Source of the DNA: Cellvibrio sp. pealriver
Lineage (GTDB): Bacteria; Pseudomonadota; Gammaproteobacteria; Pseudomonadales; Cellvibrionaceae
Assembly (NCBI RefSeq): GCF_001183545.1
Contig: NZ_KQ236688.1
Location: 4,104,395 to 4,168,394, forward strand
Direction: 5' to 3'
Length of the DNA stretch: 64,000 bases
This document shows, one piece after another, positions 43,941 to 60,275 of this stretch; the stretch's first letter is position 1, and every line of letters starts with the position of its first letter. The notes under the pieces were generated by a model that was not told the DNA's origin, did no database searches, and saw only the letters and a program-made list of their open reading frames with translations. A program made the translations under genes and the position numbers.

Positions 43941-44057
43941 GTCTGGGATGTGAATTGGCGCAGCTTTCGCATAAATGCTTGCCGCATGAGTGCATAAAAA
44001 TTGCTCCTTTAACTTGCAGCATATTCCTTGATAGTGATTTTTGTTGAGAATCAGCCT

Positions 44058-49942
<5,885 letters not shown>

Positions 49943-49997
49943 GTTTCACAAATCCAATCTGGCGCAATAAGTTAGATTTTGGAATGCACTACACTTC

Positions 49998-50023
49998 ATT
50001 AGCCCCGCAAATGCGGGGCTAAT
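49998..50023 (+). terminator. Hairpin after gltD
   Basis: Twelve-base perfect stem ATTAGCCCCGCA/TGCGGGGCTAAT with a two-base loop. No T run follows, so it may terminate poorly and protect the gltBD mRNA 3' end. Confidence 0.7.
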
Positions 50024-50092
50024 GCTATCTAGCGTGAGAATTTTTGCTAATGCCTGTGAATAAGGCGCATTAGAACCAGAGGAATTAAGAGA

Positions 50093-51160
50093 ATGACAGA
50101 GCTCAAGAATGATCGCTTTCTGCGTGCACTACTCAAGCAGCCAGTGGATGTGACTCCGGTATGGATGATGCGCCAAGCCGGGCGCTATCTGCCTGAGTAT
50201 CGTGCCAGCCGTCAGCGCGCGGGCGATTTTATGGGGCTCTGCACCAACCCCGAGATGGCGTGCGAGGTAACTTTGCAGCCCTTGGATCGCTACCCCGGGC
50301 TTGATGCAGCCATTCTTTTCTCTGACATTCTTACCATCCCCGATGCCATGGGCTTGGGGTTGTATTTTGAAACTGGCGAAGGCCCGAAATTTCACAAGGC
50401 GGTACGCACCGAGGCGGATGTCGATGCACTCAAGGTTATCAATCCCGAGCAGGATTTGCCCTACGTCGTCAATGCTGTCAAAACTATTCGTCGTGAACTG
50501 AATGGCCGCGTGCCATTGATCGGTTTTTCCGGCAGCCCTTGGACCTTGGCTACTTATATGATCGAAGGTGGTTCCAGCCGCGATTTTCGTCGCGCCAAAG
50601 AGATGCTCTACAATCAGCCGCAAGTGATGCATCGTTTACTGGATGTATTGGCTGACTCTGTCACTGTTTATCTGAATGCCCAGATTAAAGCGGGCGCACA
50701 AGCGGTACAGATTTTTGATACTTGGGGTGGTGCGTTATCCCATGCTGCCTACCAAGAGTTCTCGCTTAAGTACATGCAGAAAATCGTCTCTGGTTTGATT
50801 CGCGAAAATGAAGGTCGTCAGGTACCTGTGATCCTGTTCACCAAAGGGGGCGGGCAGTGGTTGGAGTTTATGGCAGCGACAGGGGCAACTGCATTGGGGC
50901 TTGATTGGACTACCGACATCGCCCAAGCTCGTGCCCGTGTGGGTAATCAAGTGGCGCTGCAGGGCAATATGGATCCCACTATTTTGTATGCGTCACCTGA
51001 ACGTATCCGCGCTGAAGTGGGTAGTATTCTTGCTGCTTATGGCAGTGGCTCGGGACATGTATTCAATTTGGGGCATGGTATTACGCCCGAGGTTGATCCG
51101 GCGCATGCCGGGGCATTTATTGATGCAGTGCATGATTTATCAGCCGGTTTTCATCGCTAG
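50093..51160 (+). CDS. hemE: Uroporphyrinogen decarboxylase
   Basis: 355 residues, standard length. Converts uroporphyrinogen III to coproporphyrinogen III in haem synthesis, cytoplasmic. The N-terminal signature [17 protein letters not shown] (Arg pair for substrate carboxylates) and the later [23 protein letters not shown] and HVFNLGHGI blocks are all intact. Start has GAGGAAT about eight bases upstream. Location after gltBD is a common arrangement in gammaproteobacteria. Confidence 0.97.
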   Translation: MTELKNDRFLRALLKQPVDVTPVWMMRQAGRYLPEYRASRQRAGDFMGLCTNPEMACEVTLQPLDRYPGLDAAILFSDILTIPDAMGLGLYFETGEGPKFHKAVRTEADVDALKVINPEQDLPYVVNAVKTIRRELNGRVPLIGFSGSPWTLATYMIEGGSSRDFRRAKEMLYNQPQVMHRLLDVLADSVTVYLNAQIKAGAQAVQIFDTWGGALSHAAYQEFSLKYMQKIVSGLIRENEGRQVPVILFTKGGGQWLEFMAATGATALGLDWTTDIAQARARVGNQVALQGNMDPTILYASPERIRAEVGSILAAYGSGSGHVFNLGHGITPEVDPAHAGAFIDAVHDLSAGFHR

Positions 51161-51382
51161 TTTCCCTGTATGGGTTTTATTCAAGTGTGCTGTACCCCAC
51201 CTTGCAGGATGATTTAGCTGCCTTTAGTCCTGCGGCTCTGGTGTGGCATCCATTTCTTGATTACACTCGATCAGGTTAGGGCTTTTCCAGAATGGGTGGG
51301 TATTCGCAATCAAGGGTTTGGTTGCGCCCCCTGCAATAACAACAGTGGATAACGGGCACCGAGTGGTGAGTGGGGATCAAGC

Positions 51383-52750
51383 GTGGGAATCAAGCAGGTT
51401 AAAGTTGACGTCAATGAGTTAACTATCGGCATGTATGTCTCGGGTTTGGATCGCCCTTGGTCGCAAACCCCATTTCCCCTGCAAGGCTTTTACTTGCGCG
51501 ACCTCGGTGAAATCAATCAGCTCAAAGCCCTCTGTAATTACGTTTTTATCGATGTTGAAAAAGGCCGAGGCCCCATTGCCGCGAACCTTAAAACCATCGC
51601 TCCCTCCGCTAAGAAACCCAGTACCCGCGAGCGTGTCAGCTCATACAATGAATCCGTTGCGCCACTCAAAATCCAGCGTGGGTTGTATCGCGGTGTAGAG
51701 CCACTCCAGCGTGAGGTTAAAAAGGCTCGCCAGCTACATCAAAAAGTGTATGGCGCAGTCGTGGAGGTAATGGATCAGCTCGAAAAAAATCAGTTTGATG
51801 GTTTGGACTTGGGTGAAACCAAGCGGGTCGCGAGTGAGATGGTCGATAGCGTCTTGCGTAACCCGGATGCCTTGACTTGGCTCTCCCGTGTTCAGGAAAA
51901 AGATGAATACACCTACAGCCACGCAGTGCGTTCATCGGTATGGGCGATACTGTTTGGTCGCCACATCGGCCTACCCAAGCGTGACTTGGATGTACTGGCG
52001 ATGGGTGTGTTGTTAAAAGATGTGGGCAAAGTGCAATTGGAAGCTGCACTGCTGTCAAAGTTGGATCGCACTCCGGAGGAAGAGCGCCTGTACGAGACTT
52101 TTGTGGAGTTGGGGTGCGAGATTCTGCGCAAGACACCAGGTGTAGAGCCGCGCGTAATCAGCGTGGTCAAAACTCACTGTGAACGATTGAACGGCAGTGG
52201 TTATCCGCAGGGTTTATCTGGCGACAAAATTCCTTTGTTGGGCAAAATTGCAGGCATAGTCACTTACTATGATCACGTCACCAATCCGCGTGGTTCACGT
52301 CATCCCATCGCGCCTTCCAAAGCGGTTGCCAAGCTCTATGAGTTGCGCAATATCCAATTTCAGGAAGAGTTGGTGGTGGAATTTATCCGCGCCATCGGGT
52401 TGTATCCAACGGGCACTTTAGTGGAATTGAGCACAGGCGAGGTGGCCGTTGTCGTTGAGCAGAATTTTGAGCGCCGCTTGAAGCCCAAAGTAATAGTTGT
52501 ATTGGATGCCTACAAACAGGCGCTAAGCGAATACTTGCTGCTGGACTTATCCGAGGATGATAAGCGCAAACAAGAACTGCTCGATTCCGGCAAAAAATCG
52601 CGCTATGAAATTGAAAAAATCGAAATTGCCCGCGATCTTGAACCCGGCAGTTACGATGTTGATATCGCCAGCATTCGCGATCACTATTTAATGAAAAATG
52701 AAAAGAAAGGCTTAATGGCGTTGCTGAGCCGTTTAACCACGCGTGGTTAA
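51383..52750 (+). CDS. DUF3391/HD-GYP-like protein with degenerate metal site
   Basis: 455 residues. N-terminal DUF3391 (about 5-60, ELTIGMYVSGLDRPW) and an HD-GYP-type domain (about 150-340). The first His (H180) and the GYP part (GSGYP, 271-275) survive. However, the HD pair reads Lys-Asp (212-213), the HxxxG histidine is Phe240, the HHE motif is HCE (265-267) and the first Asp of DxxxD is Thr294. Most di-iron ligands are lost, so hydrolysis of c-di-GMP is unlikely and the protein may be a binding or scaffold partner. A long C-terminal domain (about 350-455) follows. It has its own promoter region; the neighbours hemE and terC are unrelated. Confidence 0.85.
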   Translation: MGIKQVKVDVNELTIGMYVSGLDRPWSQTPFPLQGFYLRDLGEINQLKALCNYVFIDVEKGRGPIAANLKTIAPSAKKPSTRERVSSYNESVAPLKIQRGLYRGVEPLQREVKKARQLHQKVYGAVVEVMDQLEKNQFDGLDLGETKRVASEMVDSVLRNPDALTWLSRVQEKDEYTYSHAVRSSVWAILFGRHIGLPKRDLDVLAMGVLLKDVGKVQLEAALLSKLDRTPEEERLYETFVELGCEILRKTPGVEPRVISVVKTHCERLNGSGYPQGLSGDKIPLLGKIAGIVTYYDHVTNPRGSRHPIAPSKAVAKLYELRNIQFQEELVVEFIRAIGLYPTGTLVELSTGEVAVVVEQNFERRLKPKVIVVLDAYKQALSEYLLLDLSEDDKRKQELLDSGKKSRYEIEKIEIARDLEPGSYDVDIASIRDHYLMKNEKKGLMALLSRLTTRG

Positions 52751-52980
52751 ATTACGCCGTTTTGGTTTTCGGTTGTCCTGTCTCATTTGTACCTCGTCTG
52801 TGTGCAACCTCCGTTCTTTCTTCATTTGCATTAATTATCCAACCTCATTGTGATAGAGCCATAAGCTGCTGATACAATTCCGCTCCCTGCAATACAGCGT
52901 GCGGGCGTTAATGCCAAACATGGCCAGCATATGTAGCGGCTGCTGTATGGTGTACATCACACAAATCAAAGAGAGTTTAT

Positions 52981-53733
52981 ATGTTCGAATGGATAGCAAG
53001 CCCCGAGGCGTGGGTTGCATTGGCAACGCTAACAGCGTTAGAGATTGTATTGGGGATCGATAATATTATTTTTATTTCGATCCTCGTCGGGCGTTTACCA
53101 GAGCATCAGCGTAAGTTTGCACGTAATGTGGGTTTAGGCTTGGCGATGCTGACGCGCTTGGCATTATTGTTCTCACTGGCGTGGATTATGGGGCTGGTCG
53201 AGCCATTGTTCAGTGTGTTTGGAGAAGAGATTTCCGGGCGCGATATCATCCTGATTGGCGGCGGTCTGTTCCTGATTGCCAAAGCGACCCATGAAATACA
53301 TGGCAGTCTGGAGGGAGCCATAGAGTCAGAGCGCAATGTTGCAGCGCACGGCCTGATGGTGGTGTTAATACAAATTGCGATTCTGGATATCGTTTTCTCG
53401 CTTGATTCTGTAATCACTGCGGTAGGCTTGGTTAGCCAGGTACCGATTATGGCGCTGGCAATTATTATTGCTGTCGGTGTTATGTTGTTTGCTGCAAAGC
53501 CGATCGGCGATTTTGTGGATTCCCACCCAACTATCAAAATCCTCGCGTTGTCATTCCTGGTGATTGTTGGCTTTACGTTGTTGGTGGAAGGTTTCGATGT
53601 AAATGTACCGAAAGGCTACATCTACTTTGCGATGGCTTTCTCGCTGGCGGTAGAAATGATCAACATCAAAATGCGCAAGCATCAGGATAAACCGGTGGAG
53701 CTGCGTAAAGACTATCCGGGCGACCAGCAGTAG
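52981..53733 (+). CDS. TerC family membrane protein
   Basis: 250 residues, seven to eight membrane helices, beginning FEWIASPEAWVALATLTALEIVLGIDNIIFIS, the TerC opening with the acidic metal-site residues (E, D, N); the second acidic site is in ILDIVFSLDSVITAV. The group includes YgdQ/YoaE and Alx-like proteins; manganese or other metal export to secreted proteins is known for some. It stands alone, followed by a bidirectional terminator shared with psd. No yybP-ykoY-like riboswitch is seen upstream. Confidence 0.9.
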   Translation: MFEWIASPEAWVALATLTALEIVLGIDNIIFISILVGRLPEHQRKFARNVGLGLAMLTRLALLFSLAWIMGLVEPLFSVFGEEISGRDIILIGGGLFLIAKATHEIHGSLEGAIESERNVAAHGLMVVLIQIAILDIVFSLDSVITAVGLVSQVPIMALAIIIAVGVMLFAAKPIGDFVDSHPTIKILALSFLVIVGFTLLVEGFDVNVPKGYIYFAMAFSLAVEMINIKMRKHQDKPVELRKDYPGDQQ

Positions 53734-53760
53734 TTGTCCAGCAACTAGTGAGTTGCCCTA

Positions 53761-53798
53761 AAACAACAAAGCCGATCATTTGATCGGCTTTGTTGTTT
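53761..53798. terminator. Bidirectional terminator between terC-like gene and psd
   Basis: An 18-base perfect stem (53761-53778 with 53781-53798) and two-base loop, A and T tracts at opposite ends. Confidence 0.92.
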
Positions 53799-53813
53799 TG
53801 GATGCAGAAAAGG

Positions 53814-54665
53814 CTATCGCTTACTGCCCATGCGCTCGCCCATTTTGGTGGGCGTGGTGGCCGCAAAACGGCTATCCCATTGGATTTTATCTTTGGCAAA
53901 CAGGATGATGGCGGTAGAGCCCAGCTTAAAACGGCCCATTTCATCCCCTTTATTCAGGACGATGTTTTGGTAAGGGTAAAGTGATGTCGCTATCTCGCGG
54001 CTGGCAAAAGGTGCTACCTGCCCATCCCAGACAGTTTCGATACCCGCCACAATCATTGCGCCAACCAATACCACGGCCATTGGCCCTATGTCGGTATCAA
54101 AAATGGCTACAACCCGCTCATTGCGTGCAAACAGACGCGGTACATTTTCTGCGGTCACGGTATTCACTGAAAAGAGTTCGCCGGGAATGCTGATCATGGT
54201 GCGCAATTTACCGCCATAAGGCATGTGCACACGGTGATAATCACGCGGGGATAAATACACAGTGGCGAAATCACCCTCGGCAAATTCAGCCGCGAGCGCT
54301 TCATCGCCCCCAAGTAATTCCTGTGCAGTGTAATCCTGCCCTTTAGCCTGGAAGATACGACCATCGATAATCTTGCCTAGCTGGCTGATGGCACCGTCTG
54401 CAGGGCTGACGATCGAATCTTGTGTGCTATCGACAGGCCGTGCACCGGGTTTGAGGGCACGGGTGAAGAAATCGTTAAAGCATCCATAGGCGAGCGGGTT
54501 TTCTTCAGCGGCAAGGCTCATATCTACGTTGTAGCGTTTTACAAACCAGCTGATAAACGTATTTTTAACGAACTTGTTCGGTGTGCTGGCCAGCCAACCC
54601 GCTGCGCGCGACAAGCCATGTTGAGGTACCAGGTGTTGTAAACGGATAAACAATTTTTCATTCAT
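53814..54665 (-). CDS. psd: Phosphatidylserine decarboxylase proenzyme
   Basis: 283 residues, the usual length. Makes phosphatidylethanolamine from phosphatidylserine at the inner membrane. The self-cleavage site LGST is at 248-251, where Ser250 becomes the pyruvoyl group of the alpha chain; SPADGAISQ (about 87-95) and [10 protein letters not shown] (about 140-149, His catalytic) are present. It is divergent from the YgjP-like gene, with about 177 bases between them. Confidence 0.96.
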   Translation of the reverse strand: MNEKLFIRLQHLVPQHGLSRAAGWLASTPNKFVKNTFISWFVKRYNVDMSLAAEENPLAYGCFNDFFTRALKPGARPVDSTQDSIVSPADGAISQLGKIIDGRIFQAKGQDYTAQELLGGDEALAAEFAEGDFATVYLSPRDYHRVHMPYGGKLRTMISIPGELFSVNTVTAENVPRLFARNERVVAIFDTDIGPMAVVLVGAMIVAGIETVWDGQVAPFASREIATSLYPYQNIVLNKGDEMGRFKLGSTAIILFAKDKIQWDSRFAATTPTKMGERMGSKR

Positions 54666-54842
54666 GTATTTTTATATTCCCTGCTGCCAACAGTTGCGGC
54701 GAATAGATGGGGCGGCAGTGTAACAAAACTCGGTAAAGCTTTGGTGCAGCATGGGAGTCTTCTTTCCGGCTGTGGTATCTTCCCGCTGGCCGCGATGTTG
54801 CGGACATCACAGTGCGCTCGGTAGGCAAGCAAAGGGTAGACA

Positions 54843-55592
54843 ATGTCAGAGTGGGTCGATCTGAAGAAGCATACATCTCCATCTCTCTTGGGGGTTGATT
54901 TGGGGTTTGATTTCACTGTCGCCCGATCAGCCCGGCGACGCAGTATCAGTATCGAAATTCGTCATGCAAAAGTCGTCATTCGCGCCCCAATGGGCGTCGC
55001 ACAATCGGTATTGGTTGGCTTTGTACATCAAAAAGCGGCGTGGGTTCGCGCCAAGATCAACGAACAGCAGCACCTGCTTGCGGCACTGCCGCAGGCGCGT
55101 ACTTACGCACAGGGCAGTCAACTTCCTTTTATGGACGAAATCCTGACATTAACTATAGGTCGTGGTACGCGTGCAGCGGTTGCGCGGGTCGATCATCAAT
55201 TGCATCTCTTGCTCTCATCCCGCTCGCGTTTAGGTGACGAGGCCCAGATTCGCCAGTTGTTAGAGCGTTGGTATCAACAGCAGGCGCTTGCGCTGCTTAC
55301 GCGTAAAACACAGGCGCTTTGTGCACAGCTGGGTTTGAATTGTACGCAAGTCAGTGTACGGGCGACCCGCTCAAAATGGGGTCATTGCACCAGTCGCGGG
55401 GCGATCCAATACAACTGGAATATACTGCTGGCTCCTGAGGCTATAGTCGATTATCTTGTCGCCCACGAAGTTAGCCATCTGCGCCACCAGAACCACAGCG
55501 CCGATTTCTGGGCATTGGTTGCCAGCATATGCCCAACCTTCAAGGCCGACCGTGCCTGGCTTAAAGCCGAAGGTGCCCATCTCTGTTTATAA
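54843..55592 (+). CDS. YgjP-like metallopeptidase domain protein (DUF45)
   Basis: 249 residues. Family segments RRRSISIEIRHAKVVIRAPMGV near 31-52, the ATRSKWGHCTSRG block near 174-186 and the zinc motif HEVSH (208-212) with downstream NHSADFW are all in place. The third ligand is probably the Glu/His after NHSADFW. Family members are SprT/M48-like soluble metallopeptidases with unknown substrate; E. coli YgjP is the named relative. The start at 54843 has GGGTAGA upstream, weak. It precedes DUF2750 by 20 bases. Confidence 0.88.
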   Translation: MSEWVDLKKHTSPSLLGVDLGFDFTVARSARRRSISIEIRHAKVVIRAPMGVAQSVLVGFVHQKAAWVRAKINEQQHLLAALPQARTYAQGSQLPFMDEILTLTIGRGTRAAVARVDHQLHLLLSSRSRLGDEAQIRQLLERWYQQQALALLTRKTQALCAQLGLNCTQVSVRATRSKWGHCTSRGAIQYNWNILLAPEAIVDYLVAHEVSHLRHQNHSADFWALVASICPTFKADRAWLKAEGAHLCL

Positions 55593-55611
55593 ACCTCAAA
55601 GGCGTTTTAAC

Positions 55612-55995
55612 ATGAATGACACAGTCACAATCGAACCGCTTGGCGATGATCCCGCTGAAAACCTTGACCGCTTTATTGTAGAGGCGATGGAGTTGGGATG
55701 TGTGTGGGGGCTGGAGGGGCCGGATGGTTGGGCATTGAGTGCATCGGAAGATCATGATGAAGTCGATGTTATGCCGTTTTGGTCGCAGGAAAGTTTTGCC
55801 CGCGCGCATTGTGTAGATGACTGGAAAAGCTATCGTCCGGTTGCCGTTGATTTGATGGAGTTTCTCGAAGAATGGCTGCCCGGTATGCACGATGATGTAC
55901 TGTTAGTTGGTATCAACTGGAATGAAGATCTGGAGGGAGAAGAAATCGAACCCTTGGATCTGCTGGAAGAGTTCGAAATGGAGATGGGGGAATAA
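55612..55995 (+). CDS. DUF2750 family protein
   Basis: 127 residues, strongly acidic, cytoplasmic. RFIVEAMELGCVWGLEGPDGWALSAS and VDVMPFWSQESFARAHC are recognisable DUF2750 blocks. I choose the ATG at 55612; the longer frame overlaps the peptidase gene. The function is unknown; some relatives occur near immunity genes. It is convergent with a hypothetical gene ten bases away. Confidence 0.85.
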   Translation: MNDTVTIEPLGDDPAENLDRFIVEAMELGCVWGLEGPDGWALSASEDHDEVDVMPFWSQESFARAHCVDDWKSYRPVAVDLMEFLEEWLPGMHDDVLLVGINWNEDLEGEEIEPLDLLEEFEMEMGE

Positions 55996-56004
55996 CCGGG
56001 AGCG

Positions 56005-56430
56005 CTAGTAGAAACCGCGCTCCTGAAAGTGGTTAAGTTCCTCATCGTCATCGCCGAATAAATGCAGATGCAATATGTCAACCTCATAGCGCTTGGCGTA
56101 ATCATTCAGCATTTTCAAACTGACCATGCTTGGCGTCATGCTGTACCAATAATGGGTTGAATCATCGTGGACTGCCAACACAAACTCCAATGCGCCAGGT
56201 ACCATCTTGCGGGTCAGATGGCTGAAAATTTTGCGCTGTAGCTGGAGCACTGAAAAGTTAAAGTCCGCGCACAGTCGCATCAATTGCGGGTACTGACTTT
56301 CACGCCGGTCTTGTATACGAATATCGCGGCTGGCGAATAATTCGTCCGGGTCGATCAGTAGCTTGTGCGGGGGGCGTTGCATAGGGATATATTCAGTTGG
56401 CATTTTTGTAGAGTAACTTTCGCTAAACAT
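56005..56430 (-). CDS. Hypothetical protein, 141 aa
   Basis: Soluble, no signal or membrane segment. Two parts: basic N-terminal half (QLMRLCADFNFSVLQLQRKIFSHLTRK region) and an acidic C-terminal half (VDILHLHLFGDDDEELNHF). I do not recognise a family. Convergent with DUF2750, with no room for a terminator between. The start MFSES is set by the longest frame; MPTEY ten residues later is possible. Confidence 0.55.
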   Translation of the reverse strand: MFSESYSTKMPTEYIPMQRPPHKLLIDPDELFASRDIRIQDRRESQYPQLMRLCADFNFSVLQLQRKIFSHLTRKMVPGALEFVLAVHDDSTHYWYSMTPSMVSLKMLNDYAKRYEVDILHLHLFGDDDEELNHFQERGFY

Positions 56431-56554
56431 TTTACCGGTACAGGGAGCGAGTACTAAAGATCAATAGTCAGTAAAAAGAGTGCGGATTAGATCACATAAG
56501 TGTGAATTTACGAGTGTCTGGGATCACAATTTTACTGTTGAATAGGGCGTCAAA

Positions 56555-57040
56555 ATGACTTTTGTTTTAAATAATCAATTACGTGGCCTGTTGTTATTCT
56601 TTATCGGTCTTATATTGGCCGGTTGTTCAAACTTACAACCAAAATTGGAGCAGCCCACAGTGAAAGTGGCAGGGTTGCAATTACTGCCTGCGCAAGGATT
56701 TAGCCAGCCGATAGAAGTTAGTTTGCTGATTGCCAATCCCAATGATCGCGATTTGCATCTGCGTGGCATGTCGTACACCATCGGTATTGAAAATTTTGAT
56801 GTGCTCAGCGGTGTGAGTGATCAATTGCCTACGCTTATGGCCTATCAGGAAACACCAGTGAAAGTCGTTGTGTCAGCGAACGTATTGCAACTGGTGCGGT
56901 TGATTGAACATTTTGGCCGCAATGGTGTGAAAGAAAATGTGAATTATAATTTTTCGGCCAAATTGGATTTCAGTGCGTGGCTCCCCGCATTGCGTATTAA
57001 CGAGGCCGGCAAAATTCCACTTGCCGCCAAAAAACGATAA
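56555..57040 (+). CDS. LEA14-like (WHy domain) lipoprotein
   Basis: 161 residues. Lipobox LAGC (Cys24). The mature protein is one Late Embryogenesis Abundant type 2 (WHy) domain: VKVAGLQLLPAQGFSQPIEVSLLIANPNDRDLHLRGMSYTI and ETPVKVVVSANVLQLVRLI. The family is found in many gammaproteobacteria; its role is unknown, perhaps in stress tolerance. It is 65 bases upstream of parC and may be co-transcribed with it. Confidence 0.88.
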   Translation: MTFVLNNQLRGLLLFFIGLILAGCSNLQPKLEQPTVKVAGLQLLPAQGFSQPIEVSLLIANPNDRDLHLRGMSYTIGIENFDVLSGVSDQLPTLMAYQETPVKVVVSANVLQLVRLIEHFGRNGVKENVNYNFSAKLDFSAWLPALRINEAGKIPLAAKKR

Positions 57041-57105
57041 TCGGACAACATCGTTTTCAACACAAAAATAGCGTTGTTTAAATATCTGTATCTTCAGGAT
57101 CTTCA

Positions 57106-59364
57106 ATGAGTGACGAAATAACCTTGGCTGATGCCGATGAGCGCATCGCGCTTAAAGATTACACCGAGAAAGCCTATCTCGATTATTCCATGTACGTAAT
57201 TCTCGATCGCGCCCTTCCGCATATTGGTGACGGTCTCAAACCTGTGCAACGTCGTATCGTGTATGCGATGAGCGAACTGGGTTTAAAAGCCAGCGCCAAA
57301 TATAAAAAATCCGCGCGTACTGTTGGTGATGTCATTGGTAAATTCCATCCGCATGGCGATTCCGCTTCCTACGAAGCCATGGTGTTAATGGCGCAGCCTT
57401 TTTCCTATCGCTACACGTTAGTCGATGGTCAGGGTAACTGGGGTTCGCCGGATGATCCAAAGTCGTTCGCGGCCATGCGTTACACCGAATCGCGCCTCAC
57501 CAAATACAGTGAAGTATTGCTGGAAGAATTAGGGCAGGGCACGGTTGATTGGCAGCCTAACTTCGATGGCACACTGGAAGAACCAATAGTATTACCTGCG
57601 CGCGTCCCCAATGTATTGTTGAACGGAACAACCGGTATTGCAGTAGGTATGGCGACGGATATTCCGCCGCACAATTTGCGTGAAGTGGTCAATGCGTGCG
57701 TGCATTTGCTCGATAACCCGCAAGCAACTGTGAGCGATTTGTGCCAGCACATTCTTGGCCCCGATATGCCCACCGAAGCAGAAATTATTTCACCGCGCGA
57801 TGAACTCATCAAAATGTATGAGACCGGGCGCGGCAGCGTGCGTATGCGCGCCGTCTGGCAAAAAGATGAAGAGTCGGGCGATATCATTATCACTGCGCTG
57901 CCGCATCAAGTGAGCGGAGCAAAAATTCTGGAACAGATCGCCGCGCAAATGCAGGCGAAAAAATTGCCGATGGTCGCCGACCTGCGCGATGAATCGGATC
58001 ACGAAAATCCAACCCGTTTGGTCATTGTTCCGCGCTCTAACCGTGTTGATCTCGAACAAGTCATGCAACATTTGTTTGCAACCACAGAGCTTGAGCGCAC
58101 CTATCGCGTCAACATGAACATGATCGGCATCGACGGTCGTCCAGCGGTTAAAGCGCTCAATAAAATTTTGCATGAGTGGTTAAGCTTCCGCACAGTGACA
58201 ACGCGCCGCCGCCTGCAATACCGCTTGGAAAAAGTGGAAGAGCGTTTGCTGCGCCTGGCGGCATTAATGATTGTATTCCTCAATGTCGATGAAGTGATTC
58301 GTATCATCCGCGAAGAAGAAAATCCAAAACCGGTACTAATGGAGCGTTTCAACTTAATTGAAATGCAAGCGGAATATATTTTAGAAACCAAGTTGCGCCA
58401 ATTAGCGCGTTTGGAAGAAATGAAAATCCGCGAAGAGCAAGAAGCGCTTATCAAAGAGCGCGATGGCTTGCAAAAAATTCTGGATTCCGCAGTGAAATTA
58501 AAAAATCTGGTGCGCAAAGAATTAATCCAGGTTGCCGAGCAATTTGGCGATGATCGTCGCTCGCCCATTGTTGCACGCGCAGAAGCACAAGCACTGACAG
58601 AAACTGAGCTATTAAGTGTTGATCCAGTTACCGTTGTCATTTCCGATAAAGGTTGGATTCGCGCTGCAAAAGGCCATGAAATAGACCCTGAAGGTTTAAG
58701 TTACAAAGCCGGCGACAGTTTTAAATTTGCGTTGCGCGGCAAGAGCAATCAGCAAGTGATTCTGATCGACTCAACGGGCCGCAGCTATTCATTGCCCGCA
58801 CACAACTTGCCTTCTGCGCGCGGTCAAGGTGAGCCACTAAGCGGTCGCATTAGCCCACCGAGTGGTGCCACCTTTGAAGGTGCATTGATGGGCACCGATC
58901 AGCAGCGCGTGCTATTGGCATCCGATGCGGGTTATGGATTTATCGCCAAGCTGGAAGATCTCATCAGTAAAAATAAAGCCGGTAAAGCATTGCTCACGCT
59001 GCCAGAAGCTGCACAGGTTTTACCTCCACAATTAATTGATAATCCCGAACAATCATTGCTAGCTGCGGTGAGTAACGATGGCCGCTTACTGGTCTTCCCC
59101 GTTACAGAATTACCTGAACTGGCACGCGGCAAAGGCAACAAAATCATGAATATTCCGTCTGCCCGCGCGGCAGCGCGTGAGGAATTTGTTGTTTCGGTGA
59201 ATATTGTTGGCGCAGGCCAAACCCTCACATTACACTCAGGTAAACGTCACATCACCTTGAAAATGTCAGACCTTGAACATTACAAAGGCGAACGTGGCCG
59301 CCGGGGTAATAAACTTCCACGCGGATTCCAAAAAGTGGATAAAGCAGAAGTTACCGACAAATAA
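57106..59364 (+). CDS. parC: DNA topoisomerase IV subunit A
   Basis: 752 residues, standard length. Decatenates daughter chromosomes with ParE. The catalytic Tyr is at 126 ([10 protein letters not shown]). The quinolone-resistance region reads GDSASYE: Ser86 and Glu90 (E. coli Ser80, Glu84) are unchanged. The winged-helix, tower and coiled-coil parts are intact and the C-terminal beta-pinwheel starts about 510. It is preceded by the WHy lipoprotein and ends at a strong terminator. parE is not in the window. Confidence 0.97.
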   Translation: MSDEITLADADERIALKDYTEKAYLDYSMYVILDRALPHIGDGLKPVQRRIVYAMSELGLKASAKYKKSARTVGDVIGKFHPHGDSASYEAMVLMAQPFSYRYTLVDGQGNWGSPDDPKSFAAMRYTESRLTKYSEVLLEELGQGTVDWQPNFDGTLEEPIVLPARVPNVLLNGTTGIAVGMATDIPPHNLREVVNACVHLLDNPQATVSDLCQHILGPDMPTEAEIISPRDELIKMYETGRGSVRMRAVWQKDEESGDIIITALPHQVSGAKILEQIAAQMQAKKLPMVADLRDESDHENPTRLVIVPRSNRVDLEQVMQHLFATTELERTYRVNMNMIGIDGRPAVKALNKILHEWLSFRTVTTRRRLQYRLEKVEERLLRLAALMIVFLNVDEVIRIIREEENPKPVLMERFNLIEMQAEYILETKLRQLARLEEMKIREEQEALIKERDGLQKILDSAVKLKNLVRKELIQVAEQFGDDRRSPIVARAEAQALTETELLSVDPVTVVISDKGWIRAAKGHEIDPEGLSYKAGDSFKFALRGKSNQQVILIDSTGRSYSLPAHNLPSARGQGEPLSGRISPPSGATFEGALMGTDQQRVLLASDAGYGFIAKLEDLISKNKAGKALLTLPEAAQVLPPQLIDNPEQSLLAAVSNDGRLLVFPVTELPELARGKGNKIMNIPSARAAAREEFVVSVNIVGAGQTLTLHSGKRHITLKMSDLEHYKGERGRRGNKLPRGFQKVDKAEVTDK

Positions 59365-59399
59365 AATAACAGGGCGGATTATTTCCGCCCTGTTATTTT
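59363..59399 (+). terminator. Intrinsic terminator after parC
   Basis: 16-base perfect stem (59363-59378 with 59384-59399), five-base loop, T tract at the end. It could also terminate in the opposite direction. Confidence 0.93.
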
Positions 59400-59459
59400 G
59401 GGATGCTGTGATTTGCCTATGTCGAATTGTGATTTAACAAAATAATAATAGGAGTATTT

Positions 59460-59732
59460 ATGAGTTCAAAAGACAAGCGCCGTCACGTACGCACTGCATT
59501 CGCTTGCCGCATTAAAATCGCACACGACTCCATCGGTGAACTTTTAGTAAAAACCCGCGATATATCCGACGGTGGAGTCTTCGTCGTACTGGAACCCGAA
59601 CACATCCCTCCCGTTGGAACACACCTACAAGGCCAAGTCCAAGGCCTAATGGAAGATGCCCCAGTACTCATGATGGAAGTCGTCCGCGTAGAACCCGCCG
59701 GTGTCGGATTGCGTTTTGTTCAGGATGAGTGA
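59460..59732 (+). CDS. PilZ domain protein
   Basis: 90 residues, essentially one PilZ domain. The c-di-GMP binding motifs are present: RRHVR at 7-11 (RxxxR) and DISDGG at 34-39 (D/NxSxxG). It should bind c-di-GMP and act as a small adaptor. Its start has AGGAGT about seven bases upstream. It stands between parC and the right-hand accessory island, convergent with the thioredoxin-like gene. Confidence 0.9.
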   Translation: MSSKDKRRHVRTAFACRIKIAHDSIGELLVKTRDISDGGVFVVLEPEHIPPVGTHLQGQVQGLMEDAPVLMMEVVRVEPAGVGLRFVQDE

Positions 59733-59851
59733 TTCACTGGGGCTGTGCGTTAATCCGATTTACTCTTCGCTAATTTTATCTTCAAATCGAAACGCGAATT
59801 TATCAATCCAATAATGTTTATACGCTGAATAACTTTTTATGTGACTGAAGG

Positions 59852-60259
59852 TTAAGCAGCGTGATGTTGTTGCAGAAGATGTGGGCGAATATCCGAAGGC
59901 AAATGCGATTCGCTCGTAGGTATGGATTGAATAAATTCAAAAAAATCGCGTTTTTTTATGTGGGTATCATCAATTGCGCCATAACGAATCAAATGGGGGC
60001 CTTGATAAACCCAAACTAGAGGGATGGTTTCAGGAAAAAAATCCCCTAAAAATTCGCAGTGGGTCTCTAGATCAAGCCAAAGCCAATGCACATTGGTTAA
60101 TTTCTTTTCAGAGAATTGGGAAATAGCTTTTTTTACGGGATCGCATTTGTGACACCAAGATGCCCCAAGTGCAATAACGATGGATTCATTGCTATTGTTT
60201 AATATATTTTTTATTTTCACAAAATCGCTCCATGCATCTAACACATTACTGTTATCCAT
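59852..60259 (-). CDS. Thioredoxin-like protein of the accessory island
   Basis: 135 residues, no signal peptide. A thioredoxin fold core with WCHKC (Cys36, Cys39) and cis-Pro near 79 (ETIPLVWVY). The motif is not the usual CGPC, so its redox potential probably differs. It is the last gene of the minus-strand cluster and starts 16 bases after the HEAT-repeat gene stop, so it is likely co-transcribed. In effector loci such proteins could aid folding or immunity; this is inference. Confidence 0.75.
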   Translation of the reverse strand: MDNSNVLDAWSDFVKIKNILNNSNESIVIALGASWCHKCDPVKKAISQFSEKKLTNVHWLWLDLETHCEFLGDFFPETIPLVWVYQGPHLIRYGAIDDTHIKKRDFFEFIQSIPTSESHLPSDIRPHLLQQHHAA

Positions 60260-60275
60260 AAACTCAGTTCCTTGA

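Noticed and set aside
52751..52980. Possible yybP-ykoY (manganese) riboswitch before the TerC-family gene
   Set aside because: Expected because such genes often carry it, but I could not find its conserved core or the paired helices in this region.
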